Source of the DNA: Panulirus ornatus
Taxonomy: Eukaryota > Arthropoda > Malacostraca > Decapoda > Palinuridae
NCBI RefSeq assembly: GCF_036320965.1
Contig: NC_092270.1
Location: 23,534,593 to 23,598,592 of the forward strand
Length of the DNA stretch: 64,000 bases
Direction: 5' to 3'
A model generated the notes under the pieces. The model saw only the letters and a list, made by a program, of their open reading frames with translations. It was not told where the DNA came from and made no database searches. The translations under genes were made by a program, and so were the position numbers. Each line of letters opens with the position of its first letter. The first letter of the stretch is position 1. This document shows, piece by piece, positions 46,501 through 58,315 of this stretch.

Positions 46501-47230
46501 TCTTTGTATTCCCTTTGTACATAAAAAGGGCTAGTACAATTACAATACACCAGAGATCAATGGTTTGAGAAAAACTGAACAATGTTCCTTGTAGTTCCAG
46601 TACCTTTGGAAAACTATCATTTGAGCATGGGCGTTCCATTCTTTCCACCTTGATCTAAGTAATTCTGTGGAATCTTTTGGCAAGTCTAAATCTTACACCA
46701 AGGTGTTGTGGATAGTCTCTAGTGATTGATATTTACATGAACTGTAATTTCCTTCATCACCTAGTTATACAGTCTTACCTTGAGCTTCATGGTCTAACTC
46801 AGTGGCATGGCAGGGCGAAGACTTGGATACTATATGTTTGCCTTGTTTTTCTAGATATATCCAGACAAATCAGTCAAGCAAAGGTAACATCACTGAAATG
46901 GATTATTTCCTTTCTTATTTCATTAACTTTAAATGACATTCTTCCCACTACACACCATTGTCAAAACTTGTCAGAAAATATTTGTAGGTTGAATTTTGGC
47001 ACATAGTTCTCTTGGTCACCAGTTTTGTAAACAAAACAGATATTGTAGCATTTTCTTAAGCATTAGAGGAGTTCACTTGCTTGTGGTTATGCTGTGAGTA
47101 AATAGTCACTTTTATTGAGGCTGTATCATAGACCTACTCACTCCAAAGGAGTTCATCCTTTCCTTAGTGCAGCTCTGAAGCTGCAGGAACCCGTGGAGAA
47201 GGGATCCTGGGGTTGAATGATAATGAGTGT
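46501..47230. other. Unassigned 730 bp
   Basis: No recognised gene or repeat family. The left end may include the 3'UTR of the CR1-like element. Confidence 0.45.
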
Positions 47231-47234
47231 TAAA

Positions 47235-47590
47235 TGCTGGAACATGCAGGAGGGTACCTTACTACTTACAAGATTTTACCTTGGTGGTAGGGTTAGTGCA
47301 CTGCACTCACCACTTGATTTATATGTTGATGAATGAAGTTTCTCTTCAGAAGAGTGATGTGGAAGAGCTGTGTTGCTTATAGGGGATGTGCTGTCAATAG
47401 ACTGAACTAGGGTATATGAAGCAGTCACGGTAAACCATGGAAAGGTGTGTCTGACTTGGTCGTGGATAATGGACTTCAGGTTTGGTGCTGTACATATGAC
47501 TACTAGAGAGTGAATGAGGCCATTTCTTCATTAGTTCTGTGTGCCAATTTGCTGATTCAGGAAATGGTAGACATTAGAGAATAATAATTA
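47235..47590 (+). mobile_element. L20: badly decayed LINE 3' end
   Basis: Recognisable pieces include AACATGCAGGAGGG (47241), GGGGATGTGCTGTCAATAGACTGAA, GGTAAACCATGGAAAG and CATATGACTACTAGAGAG, in the order of the subfamily B ORF end and 3'UTR. The middle is replaced by unrelated sequence. Confidence 0.6.
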
Positions 47591-47984
47591 TATATTTTCT
47601 CATATTTGATACACTTTTACCCCTATTTTGCAGTAGAAAAGGAGAGGGTGTTTTTAGGACAAATGGAAATAGGGCTGCAAGGATCTGCCTGACCCTGACA
47701 CCACTGCATTTGATCGGTGCAGATAGTAGTATGATAGGATTTTATCATTTTGCCGGTATGAAAAAATTAGCAGTGAATTACACTGCTTACAGTATAACAA
47801 AGTGTTATTATATACAATAAAACTATTGGTTTTAAGTCATAAAACATCCATAGTGGCAACTCACTTGAGACTTGGGCCTTACTCCCCTCCTTTTTTGCAC
47901 ATTATGCTGACACAAACACAAAACTGAAATACATTGTTATAGTGTTAGTAGTGGAAAACATACTTGTGATTTTCATCATATTCT
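47591..47984. other. Unassigned 390 bp
   Basis: AT-rich sequence with no feature recognised. Confidence 0.45.
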
Positions 47985-50551
47985 TATAAATATGGGGATG
48001 GGGAGAAAGAATACCTCCCATGTATTCCCGCGTGTCTTAGAAGGCAACTAAAGGGGGCGGGAGCGGGTGGCTGGAAATCCCCCTCCTTGAATTTAGATTT
48101 CTAAAAGGGGAAACACGAGTCATGTGGAGAGTGCTTATCCTCAAAGGATCGGATTGGGATGTCTGAATGTGTGTGGATGTAACCAAGATGAGAAAAAAGG
48201 AGAGATAGGTAGTATGTTTGAGGAAAGGAACCTGGATGTTTTAGCTTGGAGTGAAACAAAGCTCAAGGGTAAAGGGGAAGAGTGGTTTAGGAATGTCTTG
48301 GGAGTAAAGTCAGGGGTTGGTGAAAGGACAAGAGCAAAGGAAGGAGTAAGCACTACTACTGAAGTAGGAGATATGGGAATATGTCATAGAGTGTAAGAAA
48401 GTAAACTCTAGATTGATATGGGTAAAACTGAAAGTGGAAGGAGAGAGGTGGGTGAATATTGGTGCCTATGCAACTGGTCATGAGAAGAAAGATCATGAGA
48501 GACAAGAGTTTGGGAGCAGGTGAGTGAGTGTGTTAGCACCTTTGATGCACGAGACTAGGTTATACTGATGGGTGATTTGATTGCAAAGGTGAGTAATGTG
48601 GCAGTTGAGGGAGTATAATTGGGTGTTCAGTGTTGTAAATGGAAATGGTGAAGAGCTCGTGGATTTGTGCTGAAAAAGGACAGGTGATTGGGAATACCTG
48701 GCTTAAAAGAGAGATATACATAAGTATATGTATGTGAGTTGGAGAGATGGCCAGAGGGCGCTATTGGATTGTGTTAATTGATAGGCATGTAAAAGAGAGA
48801 CTTTTGTATGTTAATGTGCTTAGAGGGGCAGCTGAAGGGATGTCTGATCTCTATCTTGTGGAGGCGAAGGTGAATATTTGTAGAGGTTTTTAAAAAAGAA
48901 GAGAGAATGTTGGGGAGAAGAGAGCAGTGAGAGTAAGTGAGCTTGGAAAGGAGACTTGTGTGAGGAAGCACCAGGAGAGATTGAGTGCACAATGGCAAAA
49001 AGTGAGAGCACATGATGTAAGGGGAAGAATGGGATGTATTTAGTGAAGCAGTGATGGCTTGTGCAAAAGATGCTTGTGGCATGAGAAAGATGGGAGGTGG
49101 GCTGATTAGAAAGGGGAGTGAATGGTGAGATGAAGAAGTAAGATTGTCAGTGAAAGAGATGAGAGAGGGGTTTGGACAATTTTTGCAGTGAAGTAGTGCA
49201 AATGATGGAAGATGTATAAAAGAAAGCAGCAGAAGGTCAAGAGAAAGGTGCAAGAGGTGAAAAAGAGGGCATATGAGAGCTGGGAGAATAAAAAGATGTG
49301 TTGGAAGGAGGTATATAAAGTGTGTAAGACAAGAGAACAAATGGGAACTTCGGTGAAGGGGGCAAATGGGGAGGAAATAACAAGTAGTGATGAAGTAAGT
49401 ATTTTGAAGGTTTGTTGAATGTGTTTGATGTTAGAGTGGCAGATATAGGGTGTTTTGGTCAGAGTAGTGTGAGAAGTGAGAGGGTCAGGGATAATGGTTT
49501 GGTGAACATAGAAGAGGTAGTGAAAGCTTTGCAGAAGATGAAAGCCAGCAAGGTAGCAGGTTTGGATGATATTGCAGTGAAATTTATTAATAAAAAAAAG
49601 GGAGTGACTGTGTTGTTTAATGATTGGTAAGGATATTCAGTGTATGTATGGATTATGGTGAAGTTCCTGAGGATTGGCAGAATGCATGCATAGTGCCACT
49701 GTACAAAGGCAAAGGGGATAAAGGTGAGTGTTCAAATTACAGAGGCATAAGTTTGTTGAGTATTCCTGGGAAATTAAATGGGAGGGTATTGATTGAGAGG
49801 GTGAAGGCATGTATAGAGCATCAGATTGGGGAAGAGCAGCATGGAAGTGGTAGAGGATGTGGATCAGCTGTTTGCTTTGAAGAATTTATGTGAGAAATAC
49901 TTAGAAAAACAAATGGATTTGTATGTAGTATTTATGGATGTAGAGAAGGCACATGATAGGGTGGATAAAGATGCTTTGTGGAAAGTTTTAAAAGTATATG
50001 GTGTGGGAGGTAAGTTGCTAGAAGCAGTGAAAAGATTTTACCAAGGGTGTAAGGTATGTGTGCGAGTAGGAAGAGAGGAAAGTGATTGGTTCCCAGTGAA
50101 TGTCGGTTTGCGGCAGGGTTGTGTGATGTCTCCATGGTTGTTTAATTTGTTTATGGATGGGGTGGTTAGGGAGGTGAATGCAAGAGTTTTGGAGAGGGGC
50201 AAGTATGCGGTTTGTTCTGGATGAGAGGGCTTGGGAAGTGAGTTAGTTGCTGTTCGCTGATAATGCAGCACTGGTGGCTGATTCGGGTGAGAATTAGCTG
50301 AAGTTGGTGACTGAGTTTGGTAAAGTGAGTGAAAGAAGAAAGTTGAGAGTAAATGTGAATAAGAGCAAGGTTATTAGGTTCAGTAGAGGTGAAGGACAAG
50401 TCATTTGGGAGGTAAGTTTGAATGAAGAAAAACTGGAGGAAGTGTTTTAGATATCTGGGAGTGGCCTTAGCAGCGGATGGAACCATGGAAGCGGAAGTGA
50501 GTTGTGTGTGGCAGTGGCGACGGGATTGGATGAAGGCAGCAAGTATGGATA

Positions 50552-50555
<4 letters not shown>
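47985..50555 (+). mobile_element. L21: old subfamily B LINE with 5' head and internal deletion
   Basis: The head (GGGGATGGGGAGAAAGAATAC) and 5'UTR are intact, and the ORF start position reads AGG as in L16. Endonuclease (48120-48900) and RT (49400-50430) are in many short frames. At about 50503 the RT C-terminal domain is fused directly to the middle of the 3'UTR (TGTGTGGCAGTGGCGACGGG), deleting the ORF end. The end is a long (AT)n. Confidence 0.87.

Positions 50556-50630
<75 letters not shown>
50556..50630. repeat. (AT)n between L21 and S4
   Basis: 75 bp of pure AT. S4's antisense tail lies immediately to the right. Confidence 0.95.
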
Positions 50631-50633
<3 letters not shown>

Positions 50634-50820
50634 CTTTTTCTTTCAAACTATTCGCCATTTCCCGCATTAGCGAGGTAGCGTTAAGAACAGATGACTGGGC
50701 CTTTGAGGGACTATCCTCACCTGGCCCAATTCTCTGTTCCTTCTTTTGGAAAATTAAAAAAAAAATGAGAGGGGAGGATTTCCAGCCCCCCGCTCCCTCC
50801 CCTTTTAGTCGCCTTCTACG
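50631..50820 (-). mobile_element. S4: short element, head truncated at L22 junction
   Basis: Antisense tail (ATTCGCCATTTCCCGC), body and part of the head, ending at CGCCTTCTACGA. Its head is homologous to the head of L22 that follows in the opposite sense, giving a near-palindromic head-to-head joint. Confidence 0.85.
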
Positions 50821-53800
50821 AGGGGACGGGAGCGGGGGGCCAGAAATCCTCCCCTCCTTGTATTTTTTAACTTTCTAAAATGGGAAACAGAAGAAGGAGT
50901 CACGCGGGGAGTGCTCATCCTCCTCGAAGGCTCAGATTGGGGTGCCTAAATGTGTGTGGATGTAACCAAGATGTGAAAAAAGGAGAGAGAGGTAGTATGT
51001 TTGAGGAAAGGAACCTGGATGTTTTGGCTTTGAGTGAAACGAAGCTCAAGGGTAAAGGGGAAGAGTGGTTTGGGAATGTCTTGGGAGTAAAGTCAGGGGT
51101 TAGTGAGAGGACAAGAGTAAGGGAAGGAGTAGCAGTACTCCTGAAACAGGAGTTGTGGAAGTATGTGATAGAATGTAAGAAAGTAAATTCTCGATTAATA
51201 TGGGTAAAACTGAAAGTTGATGGAGAGAGATGGGTGATTATTGGTGCATATGCACCTGGGCATGAGAAGAAAGATCATGAGAGGCAAGTGTTTTGGGAGC
51301 AGCTGAATGAGTGTGTTAGTGGTTTTGATGCACGAGACCGGGTTATAGTGTTGGGTGATTTGAATGCAAAGGTGAGTAATGTGGCAGTTGAGGGAATAAT
51401 TGGTATACATGGGGTGTTCAGTGTTGTAAATGGAAATGGTGAAGAGCTTGTAGATTTATGTGCTGAAAAAGGACTGATGATTGGGAATACCTGGTTTAAA
51501 AAGCGAGATATACATAAGTATACTTATGTAAGTAGGAGAGATGGCCAGAGAGCGTTATTGGATTACGTGTTAATTGACAGGCGCGCGAAAGAGAGACTTT
51601 TGGATGTTAATGTGCTGAGAGGTGCAACTGGAGGGATGTCTGATCATTATCTTGTGGAGGCTAAGGTGAAGATTTGTATGGGTTTCCAGAAAAGAAGAGT
51701 GAATGTTGGGGTGAAGAGGGTGGTGAGAATAAGTGAGCTTGGGAAGGAGACTTGTGTGAGGAAGTACCAGGAGAGACTGAGTACAGAATGGAAAAAGGTG
51801 AGAACAATGGAAGTAAGGGGAGTGGGGGAGGAATGGGATGTATTTAGGGAATCAGTGATGGATTGCGCAAAAGATGCTTGTGGCATGAGAAGAGTGGGAG
51901 GTGGGTTGATTAGAAAGGGTAGTGAGTGGTGGGATGAAGAAGTAAGAGTATTAGTGAAAGAGAAGAGAGAGGCATTTGGACGATTTTTGCAGGGAAAAAA
52001 TGAAATTGAGTGGGAGACGTATAAAAGAAAGAGACAGGAGGTCAAGAGAAAGGTGCAAGAGGTGAAAAAAAGGGCAAATGAGAGTTGGGGTGAGAGAGTA
52101 TCTTTAAATTTTAGGGAGAATAAAAAGATGTTCTGGAAGGAGGTAAATAAAGTGCGTAAGACAAGGGAGCAAATGGGAACTTCAGTGAAGGGCGCAAATG
52201 GGGAGGTGATAACAAGTAGTGGTGATGTGAGAAGGAGATGGAGTAAGTATTTTGAAGGTTTGTTGAATGTGTTTGATGATAGAGTGGCAGATATAGGGTG
52301 TTTTGGTCGAGGTGGTGTGCAAAGTGCGAGGGTTAGGGAAAATGAGTTGGTAAACAGAGAAGAGGTAGTAAAAGCTTTGCGGAAGATGAAAGCCGGCAAG
52401 GCAGCAGGTTTGGATGGTATTGCAGTGGAATTTATTAAAAAAGGGGGTGACTGTATTGTTGACTGGTTGGTAAGGTTATTTAATGTATGTATGACTCATG
52501 GTGAGGTGCCTGAGGATTGGCGGAATGCGTGCATAGTGCCATTGTACAAAGGCAAAGGGGATAAGAGTGAGTGCTCAAATTACAGAGGTATAAGTTTGTT
52601 GAGTATTCCTGGCAAATTATATGGGAGGGTATTGATTGAGAGGGTGAAGGCATTTACAGAGCATCAGATTGGGGAAGAGCAGTGTGGTTTCAGAAGTGGT
52701 AGAGGATGTGTGGATCAGGTGTTTGCTTTGAAGAATGTATGTGAGAAATACTTAGAAAAGCAAATGGATTTGTATGTAGCATTTATGGATGTGGAGAAGG
52801 CATATGATAGAGTTGATAGAGATGCTCTGTGGAAGGTATTAAGAATATATGGTGTGGAAGGCAAGTTGTTAGAAGCAGTGAAAAGTTTTTATCGAGGATG
52901 TAAGGCATGTGTACGTGTAGGAAGAGAGGAAAGTGATTGGTTCTCAGTGAATGTAGGTTTGCGGCAGGGGTGTGTGATGTCTCCATGGTTGTTTAATTTG
53001 TTTATGGATGGGGTTGTTAGGGAGGTGAATGCAAGAGTTTTGGAAAGAGGGGCAAGTATGAAGTCTGTTGGGGATGAGAGAGCTTGGGAAGCGAGTCAGT
53101 TGTTGTTCGCTGATGATACAGCGCTGGTGGCTGATTCATGTGAGAAACTGCAGAAGCTGGTGACTGAGTTTGGTAAAGTGTGTGAAAGAAGAAAGTTAAG
53201 AGTATAAATGTGAATAAGAGCAAGGTTATTAGGTACAGTAGGGTTGAGGGTCAATTCAATTGGGAGGTGAGTTTGAATGGAGAAAAACTGGAGGAAGTGA
53301 AGTGTTTTAGATATCCGGGAGTGGATCTGGCAGCGGATGGAACCATGGAAGCGGAAGTGGATCATAGGGTGGGGGAGGGGGCGAAAATTCTGGGAGCCTT
53401 GAAGAATGTGTGGAAGTCGAGAACATTATCTCGGAAAGCAAAAATGGGTATGTTTGAAGGAATAGTGGTTCCAACAATGTTGTATGGTTGCGAGGTGTGG
53501 ACTATGGATAGAGTTGTGTGCAGGAGGATGAATGTGCTGGAAATGAGATGTTTGAGGACATTGTGTGGTGTGAGGTGGTTTGATCGAGTAAGTAACGTAA
53601 GGGTAAGAGAGATGTGTGGAAATAAAAAGAGCGTGGTTGAGAGAGCAGAAGAGGGTGTTTTGAAATGGTTTGGTCACATGGAGAGAATGAGTGAGGAAAG
53701 ATTGACCAAGAGGATATATGTGTCAGAGGTGGAGGGAACGAGGAGAAGAGGGAGACCAAATTGGAGGTGGAAAGATGGAGTGAAAAAGATTTTGTGTGAT

Positions 53801-54070
53801 TGGGGCCTGAACATGCAGGAGGGTGAAAGGAGGGCAAAGAATAGAGTGAATTGGAGCGATGTGGTATACCGGGGTTGACGTGCTGTCAGTGGATTGAATC
53901 AAGGCATGTGAAGCGTCTGGGGTAAACCATGGAAAGCTGTGTAGGTATGTATATTTGCGTGTGTGGACGTATGTATATACATGTGTATGGGGGTGGGTTG
54001 GGCCATTTCTTTCGTCTGTTTCCTTGCGCTACCTCGCAAACGCGGGAGACAGCGACAAAGCAAAAAACAA

Positions 54071-54073
<3 letters not shown>
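50821..54073 (+). mobile_element. L22: most complete RTE-like LINE, subfamily A
   Basis: Partial 5'UTR (from GGGGACGGGAGCGGGG), a complete ORF apart from one 2-nt insertion, the short 3'UTR (53879-54060), a tail GACAAAGCAAAAAACAAAAAA and a (TA)n end. Very similar to L4, L6, L8 and L9. The first 70 or so bases of the head present in L2 and L8 are missing. Assignment to the RTE group rests on the single APE+RT ORF, short 3'UTR and low-complexity 3' end; a phylogeny is needed to fix the clade. Confidence 0.94.
50880..53878 (+). pseudogene. LINE endonuclease-reverse transcriptase ORF, 2-nt frameshift
   Basis: ATG at 50880 (MGNRRRSHAG). Residues 20-260 form an APE-type endonuclease with LNVCGCN (23-29), the metal-binding Glu53 in SETK, APGHE (125-129), GDLN (159-162) and SDH (254-256). 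Residues 280-490 are a basic linker. The RT follows: LDG (511-513), NYRGIS (567-572), GFRSGRG (603-609), AFMDVEKAYD (634-643, Asp637), RQGCVMSP (695-702) and FADD (743-746). At about 53203-53206 AGAGTATAAATG replaces AGAGTAAATG, a 2-nt gain that shifts the frame at residue 775. The remainder (53210-53878) encodes the NVNKSK motif, FRYxGVDL, a GHMERM segment and GRPNWRWKDGV. Without that gain the ORF would be 998 codons. No second ORF upstream. Confidence 0.92.

Positions 54074-54151
<78 letters not shown>
54074..54151. repeat. (TA)n after L22
   Basis: 78 bp of TA at the 3' end of L22. Confidence 0.95.
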
Positions 54152-54154
<3 letters not shown>

Positions 54155-54296
54155 GTTGTCTGGGTGTTTATGTATATACATGTGTATGTGGGGGGGTTGG
54201 CCCATTCATCGTCTGTTTCCTTGCACTACCTTGCTAACATGGGTGACGGCGGTTAAGTATAATGAAAAATAATAATAATTTTTGAAATTGCAAGGG
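54152..54296 (+). mobile_element. T4: LINE-tail fragment plus flank
   Basis: Contains GGGTGTTTATGTATATACATG, CGTCTGTTTCCTTGCACTAC and GGTGACGGCGGTTAAGTATAAT, then AATAATTTTTGAAATTGCAAGG. The same order and flank occur in T5 (55683-55850). Confidence 0.7.
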
Positions 54297-54410
54297 GGGC
54301 AATTTTGTGTGTGGCAGGGTGGCGATGGGAATGGATGAAGGCAGCAAGTATGAATATGTACATGTGTATATATGTATATCTCTATATATTTATACGTATG
54401 TATACGTTGA
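54297..54410 (+). mobile_element. Subfamily B 3'UTR fragment
   Basis: TGTGTGTGGCAGGGTGGCGA to the GTATACGTTGAG region of the long 3'UTR, joined directly to L23. Confidence 0.75.
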
Positions 54411-55672
54411 GTTTTGGAAAGGGGCAAGTATGCAGTCTGTTGTGGATGAGAGAGCTTGGGAAGCGAGTCAGTTGTTGTTCGCTGATGATACAGCGCTGGT
54501 GGATGATTCATGTGAGAAACTGCTGAAGCTGGTGACTGAGTTTGGTAAAGTGTGTGAAAGAAGAAAGCTGAGAGTAAATGTGAATAAGAGCAAGGTTATT
54601 AGGTACAGTAGGGCTAAGGGACAAGTCAATTGGGAGGTAAGTTTGAATGGAGAAAAACTGGAAGAAGTGAAGTGTTTTACATATCTAGGAGTGGATTTGG
54701 CAGTGGATGGAACCATGGAAGTGGAAGTGAATCATAGGGTGGGGGAGGGGGCGAAAGTTCTGGGAGCGTTGAAGAATGTGTGGAAGTCGAGAATGTTATC
54801 TCGGAAAGCAAAAATGGGTATGTTTGAAGGAATAGTGGTTCCAACAATGTTATATGGTTGTAAGGCATGGGCTATAGATAGAGTTGTGTGGAGGAGGGTG
54901 GATGTGCTGGAAATTATTTGTTTGAGGACAATATATGGTGTGAGGTGGTTTGATTGAGTAAGTAATAATAGGGTGAGAGAGATGTGTGGTAATAAAAAGA
55001 GCGTGGTTGAGAGAGCAGAAGAGGGTGTTTTAAAATGGTTTGGTCACATGGAGAGAATGAGCGAGGAAAGATTGACCAAGAGGATATATGTGTCAGAGGT
55101 GGAGGGAACGAGGAGAAGTGGGAGACCAAATTGGAGGTGGAAAGATGGAGTGAAAAAGATTTTGAGTGATCGAGGCCTGAAGATGCAGGAGGGTGAAAGG
55201 CGTGCAAGGAATAGAGTGCATTGGAACGATGTGGTATACCAGGGTCGATGTGCTGTCAGTGGACTGAACCAGGGCATGTGAAGCATCTGGGGTAAACCAT
55301 GGAAAGTTGTGTGGGGCCTGGATGTGGAAAGGGAGCTGTGGTTTCGGTGCATTGTACATGACAGCTAGAGACTGAGTGTGAACGAATGTGGCCTTTGTTG
55401 TCTTTTCCTAGCGCTACCCTGCGCACATGCGGGGGGAGGGGGTTGTTATTTCATGTGTGGTGGGATGGGGATGGGAATGAATAAAGGCAGACAGTATGAA
55501 TTATGTACATGTGTATGTATGTATATGTCTATGTGTGTATATGTATACGTTGAGATGTATAGGTATGTATATTTGCATGTGTGGACATGTATGTATAAAC
55601 ATGTGTATGTGGGTGGGTTGGGCCATTCTTGCGCTACCTCGCTAACGCAGGAGACAGCAACAAAGTAAAAAA
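54411..55672 (+). mobile_element. L23: 5'-truncated subfamily B LINE
   Basis: Begins at about residue 721 (LERGASMQSV). The ORF is broken by TGA at 54955-54957 (an Arg CGA codon elsewhere) and resumes to 55281. It ends with the B-type extension RCAVSGLNQGM instead of stopping at VYRG. FADD intact (54480s). Long 3'UTR. Confidence 0.9.
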
Positions 55673-55682
55673 AGAAATACAT

Positions 55683-55850
55683 TGAAATATATATGTATGT
55701 ATATGTGCGTATGTGGGCATTTGTGTTTATGCATGTGTATGTGGGTAAGTTGGGCCATTCCTCGTCTGTTTCCTTGCACTACCTCGCTAACGCAGGGGAC
55801 GGCGGGTAAGTATAATGAATAATTATAATAATTTTTGAAATTTCAAGGTT
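55683..55850 (+). mobile_element. T5: LINE-tail fragment, partner of T4
   Basis: Tail motif (CCTCGTCTGTTTCCTTGCAC, GGGACGGCGGGTAAGTATAA) followed by the same AATAATTTTTGAAATT flank as T4. Confidence 0.7.
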
Positions 55851-58180
55851 GAATATGTTTTTTAATAACTTGAAAAATATAAGTTTCCTAGGGTTGCAAG
55901 GGAAACCTAACTTAGGTGTTGAGTTACTTATGTATGTAACTTATGTATTATTTTTACTAATGCTTCAGCAAAACACCATTTGATTGCATCCCACCAACTG
56001 GCAAAATACAGTTGTGTGAGTTCACCACTGCTACATTATTTAGTACATCCAAAGCAAGTATAGGCATTTCAATATGTCTGGAAGAAATGTATAAGATACT
56101 TACAGGAGGACAAAGCTTATGGTTATCACTCTTGAGGTTACAGCGTAAGCACCCTCTCTTGCCCCATTGGGGAGGTAATAGGGTGCTGTCTTTCCATGTA
56201 GGATTATTGAGTTCCTCTGCAGAAATTTGCATTATAATGCCAGTTCTTATAAGTTGCCAGTTACTTCTGCTGGTTGATACTTACCTGTAATAGAAGCTTC
56301 ATTGTTATACAGTGTTGTGATTGGGTATTCCCAGATACTTTGGCTATACCCAAAGTGTACATGTCGGCATACTCCTATCGTGATGCAGCCCCCAACCCCA
56401 ATTGGTGGGTAATTGGATGCTTATGCCTATATTGCCTATCCAGGCCCCTTTTTCAGAAGAGGACAGTCTCCTCCTGAGATCGATAATCCTGCTGATGAAT
56501 TGGAAGAGTCAACAACCAGATGGGAGTTATATATGTCATGCAAGGTGAATAGGAAGAAGGTCATCGAGGCTGTGTGCTTACAGTTAGAAGTGCTATCGCT
56601 GGCAACCCTTAGGACGTTTACACTAGGCATTGGACCCAAATCCCCCAGATCTGATTGGCATACAGTTATACTTCCCTAACCATATGCAGCCAGGTGAACA
56701 GAGGGGCTTGGATTGCCCCTTTCTCTAAGGAACACATGAATCTATAAGGTCTAGGAAGCTGTGCAGCTTGAAATTAGAAATGCTATTGCTGCCAACCCTC
56801 TGGGTGTTTACACTGTAGGCACACATTATACTTCCCCAACCACAAGCAGTAAGGTGAACAGAGAGGCTTGGATTGCCCTTTTCTCGAAGGAACACATGAA
56901 TCTAGGGCTTCATGTTGGGTTTACTGGGAAGACAAACATTGCAGTCATGAAGGACTTAACTACAGTATCAATGGCCACTGAGGTAGGACAACTACAGAAG
57001 GAAGAGCTTGTTAAACTTCAATTTCTTAAGGATGCATTGATGTCAAAGTTCATTATGTAAAACCTTCCAATTTAATTCCAGGTACAGTTAGTTAAGGACA
57101 ATGAACTTTCCACCTTGGTTAGAAGAACTGTGGTTTAGTGATAGGGAGAAGAATCAGATTATAGTTGTCAGGGGTCATTTACAAAAGCTCTACATTTTTA
57201 GCTGTTTCCCCTCCAAGATGGGATATTTAATCAGGAGGCCATCTTTTTATGGGAATCGTCAATACTGAGGACACAAAGCTTAGGAGTGTGTCCGTAATGC
57301 TAGTTGTGGTTTCTACAGTGCATGCCATGCCTTATTTTTATGCAATTAAGATTGCTCCAAGGTAAGGGGTACCTACCATAGGTGTTTAAACTGCTGACGG
57401 ACTTGCAGTGCTTGGTTGCTAGTGTGTCCCAGAAGGCCCAGATAGGAACCTAGACTAGACCATCATCAGGGAACTGACAACATGGTCACGGCTACCAAAC
57501 CACTTATGCTTAACAACAGAGACTTTCCTCTACTTCGGGGGAATATTTCTGGCAAAAAACAATGGAAGGACAGTGGTTTGGTGTGCTACAAATTTAAGGC
57601 ACTACAGAAGCATAGTGGTGTGGTGTGCTGCAAGCCGAAGATGCAAGAGAAAGATAGTAGTGTGGTTAGCGGCAAACCCAAGGAAACTGTGGTTACCAGT
57701 CACTTTCATGTCTTGGAACCACCACTTCACCCATGTCCCAGACATACTCAGGTGCAGCCAGACGTGTTTCTTTACAGTCTGGTGACCTGACAGGATATAT
57801 TAGAAACTTACATTGAAGAGCAAGTTATACCCATGGAGCCCCAGCATTACACTACAACGTGAAATGCCCAAGGGATTTTGATATATGGAGGGGGTTTTCA
57901 GTAACCTAATGAGTTCAGTGAATGATCCAAGGGTTATTAGTATTAATATGGTGCAACAAAACTGGTGTTATAAGGAACCCTCTGATAATGAGTTAAGGTA
58001 ATGTTTCTGTACTGGACTTTTAAGGGTCCCATTAAATTATTTTTTTTATACATGTCATTTACGAATTAATTTCACATTATGCTTTTATCTTTATGTTCTT
58101 GATTTGTTGTTAAGTCTTATGGGGTAGCTTTATTTATAGGTTTAGCAACTAGTTCCTTTCTTTGCACACTGTAGTAAATT
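55851..58180. other. Unassigned 2.3 kb with diverged internal duplications
   Basis: No recognised gene. It contains a diverged duplication of about 190 bp (56565-56750 and 56755-56910) sharing GCTTGGATTGCCC and AAGGAACACATGAATCTA, and a triple 42-bp repeat (57566-57691). It could be an old, unfamiliar repeat family. Confidence 0.5.
57482..57790 (+). CDS. 102-codon ORF with three 14-residue repeats, unrecognised
   Basis: ATG at 57482. The centre holds three 14-codon units starting KDSGLVCYKF, KHSGVVCCKP and KDSSVVSGKP. The Lys/Gly/Val/Cys-rich pattern is preserved while the third base changes, which hints at past protein selection, but the ORF is short and may be chance. No domain recognised. 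Confidence 0.25.
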   Translation: MVTATKPLMLNNRDFPLLRGNISGKKQWKDSGLVCYKFKALQKHSGVVCCKPKMQEKDSSVVSGKPKETVVTSHFHVLEPPLHPCPRHTQVQPDVFLYSLVT

Positions 58181-58205
58181 AACTTGTATACCTCACATGT
58201 TCATG

Positions 58206-58315
58206 GCACAATTGGGGTGAATAATAAAGTAAATAGAAATGGTGAACAGCTTGTGAGTTGTATTCCAAAAAAGGCCTAGTGACTGGGAATACTTGATTTA
58301 AAAAATACAGTAAAG
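58206..58315 (+). mobile_element. L24: decayed LINE endonuclease scrap
   Basis: ACAATTGGGGTGAATAATAAAG, GGAAATGGTGAACAGCTTGTGAG-like sequence and GTGACTGGGAATACTTGATTT follow the order of the FSVVNGNGEEL...IGNTWF region with many changes. Confidence 0.6.
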
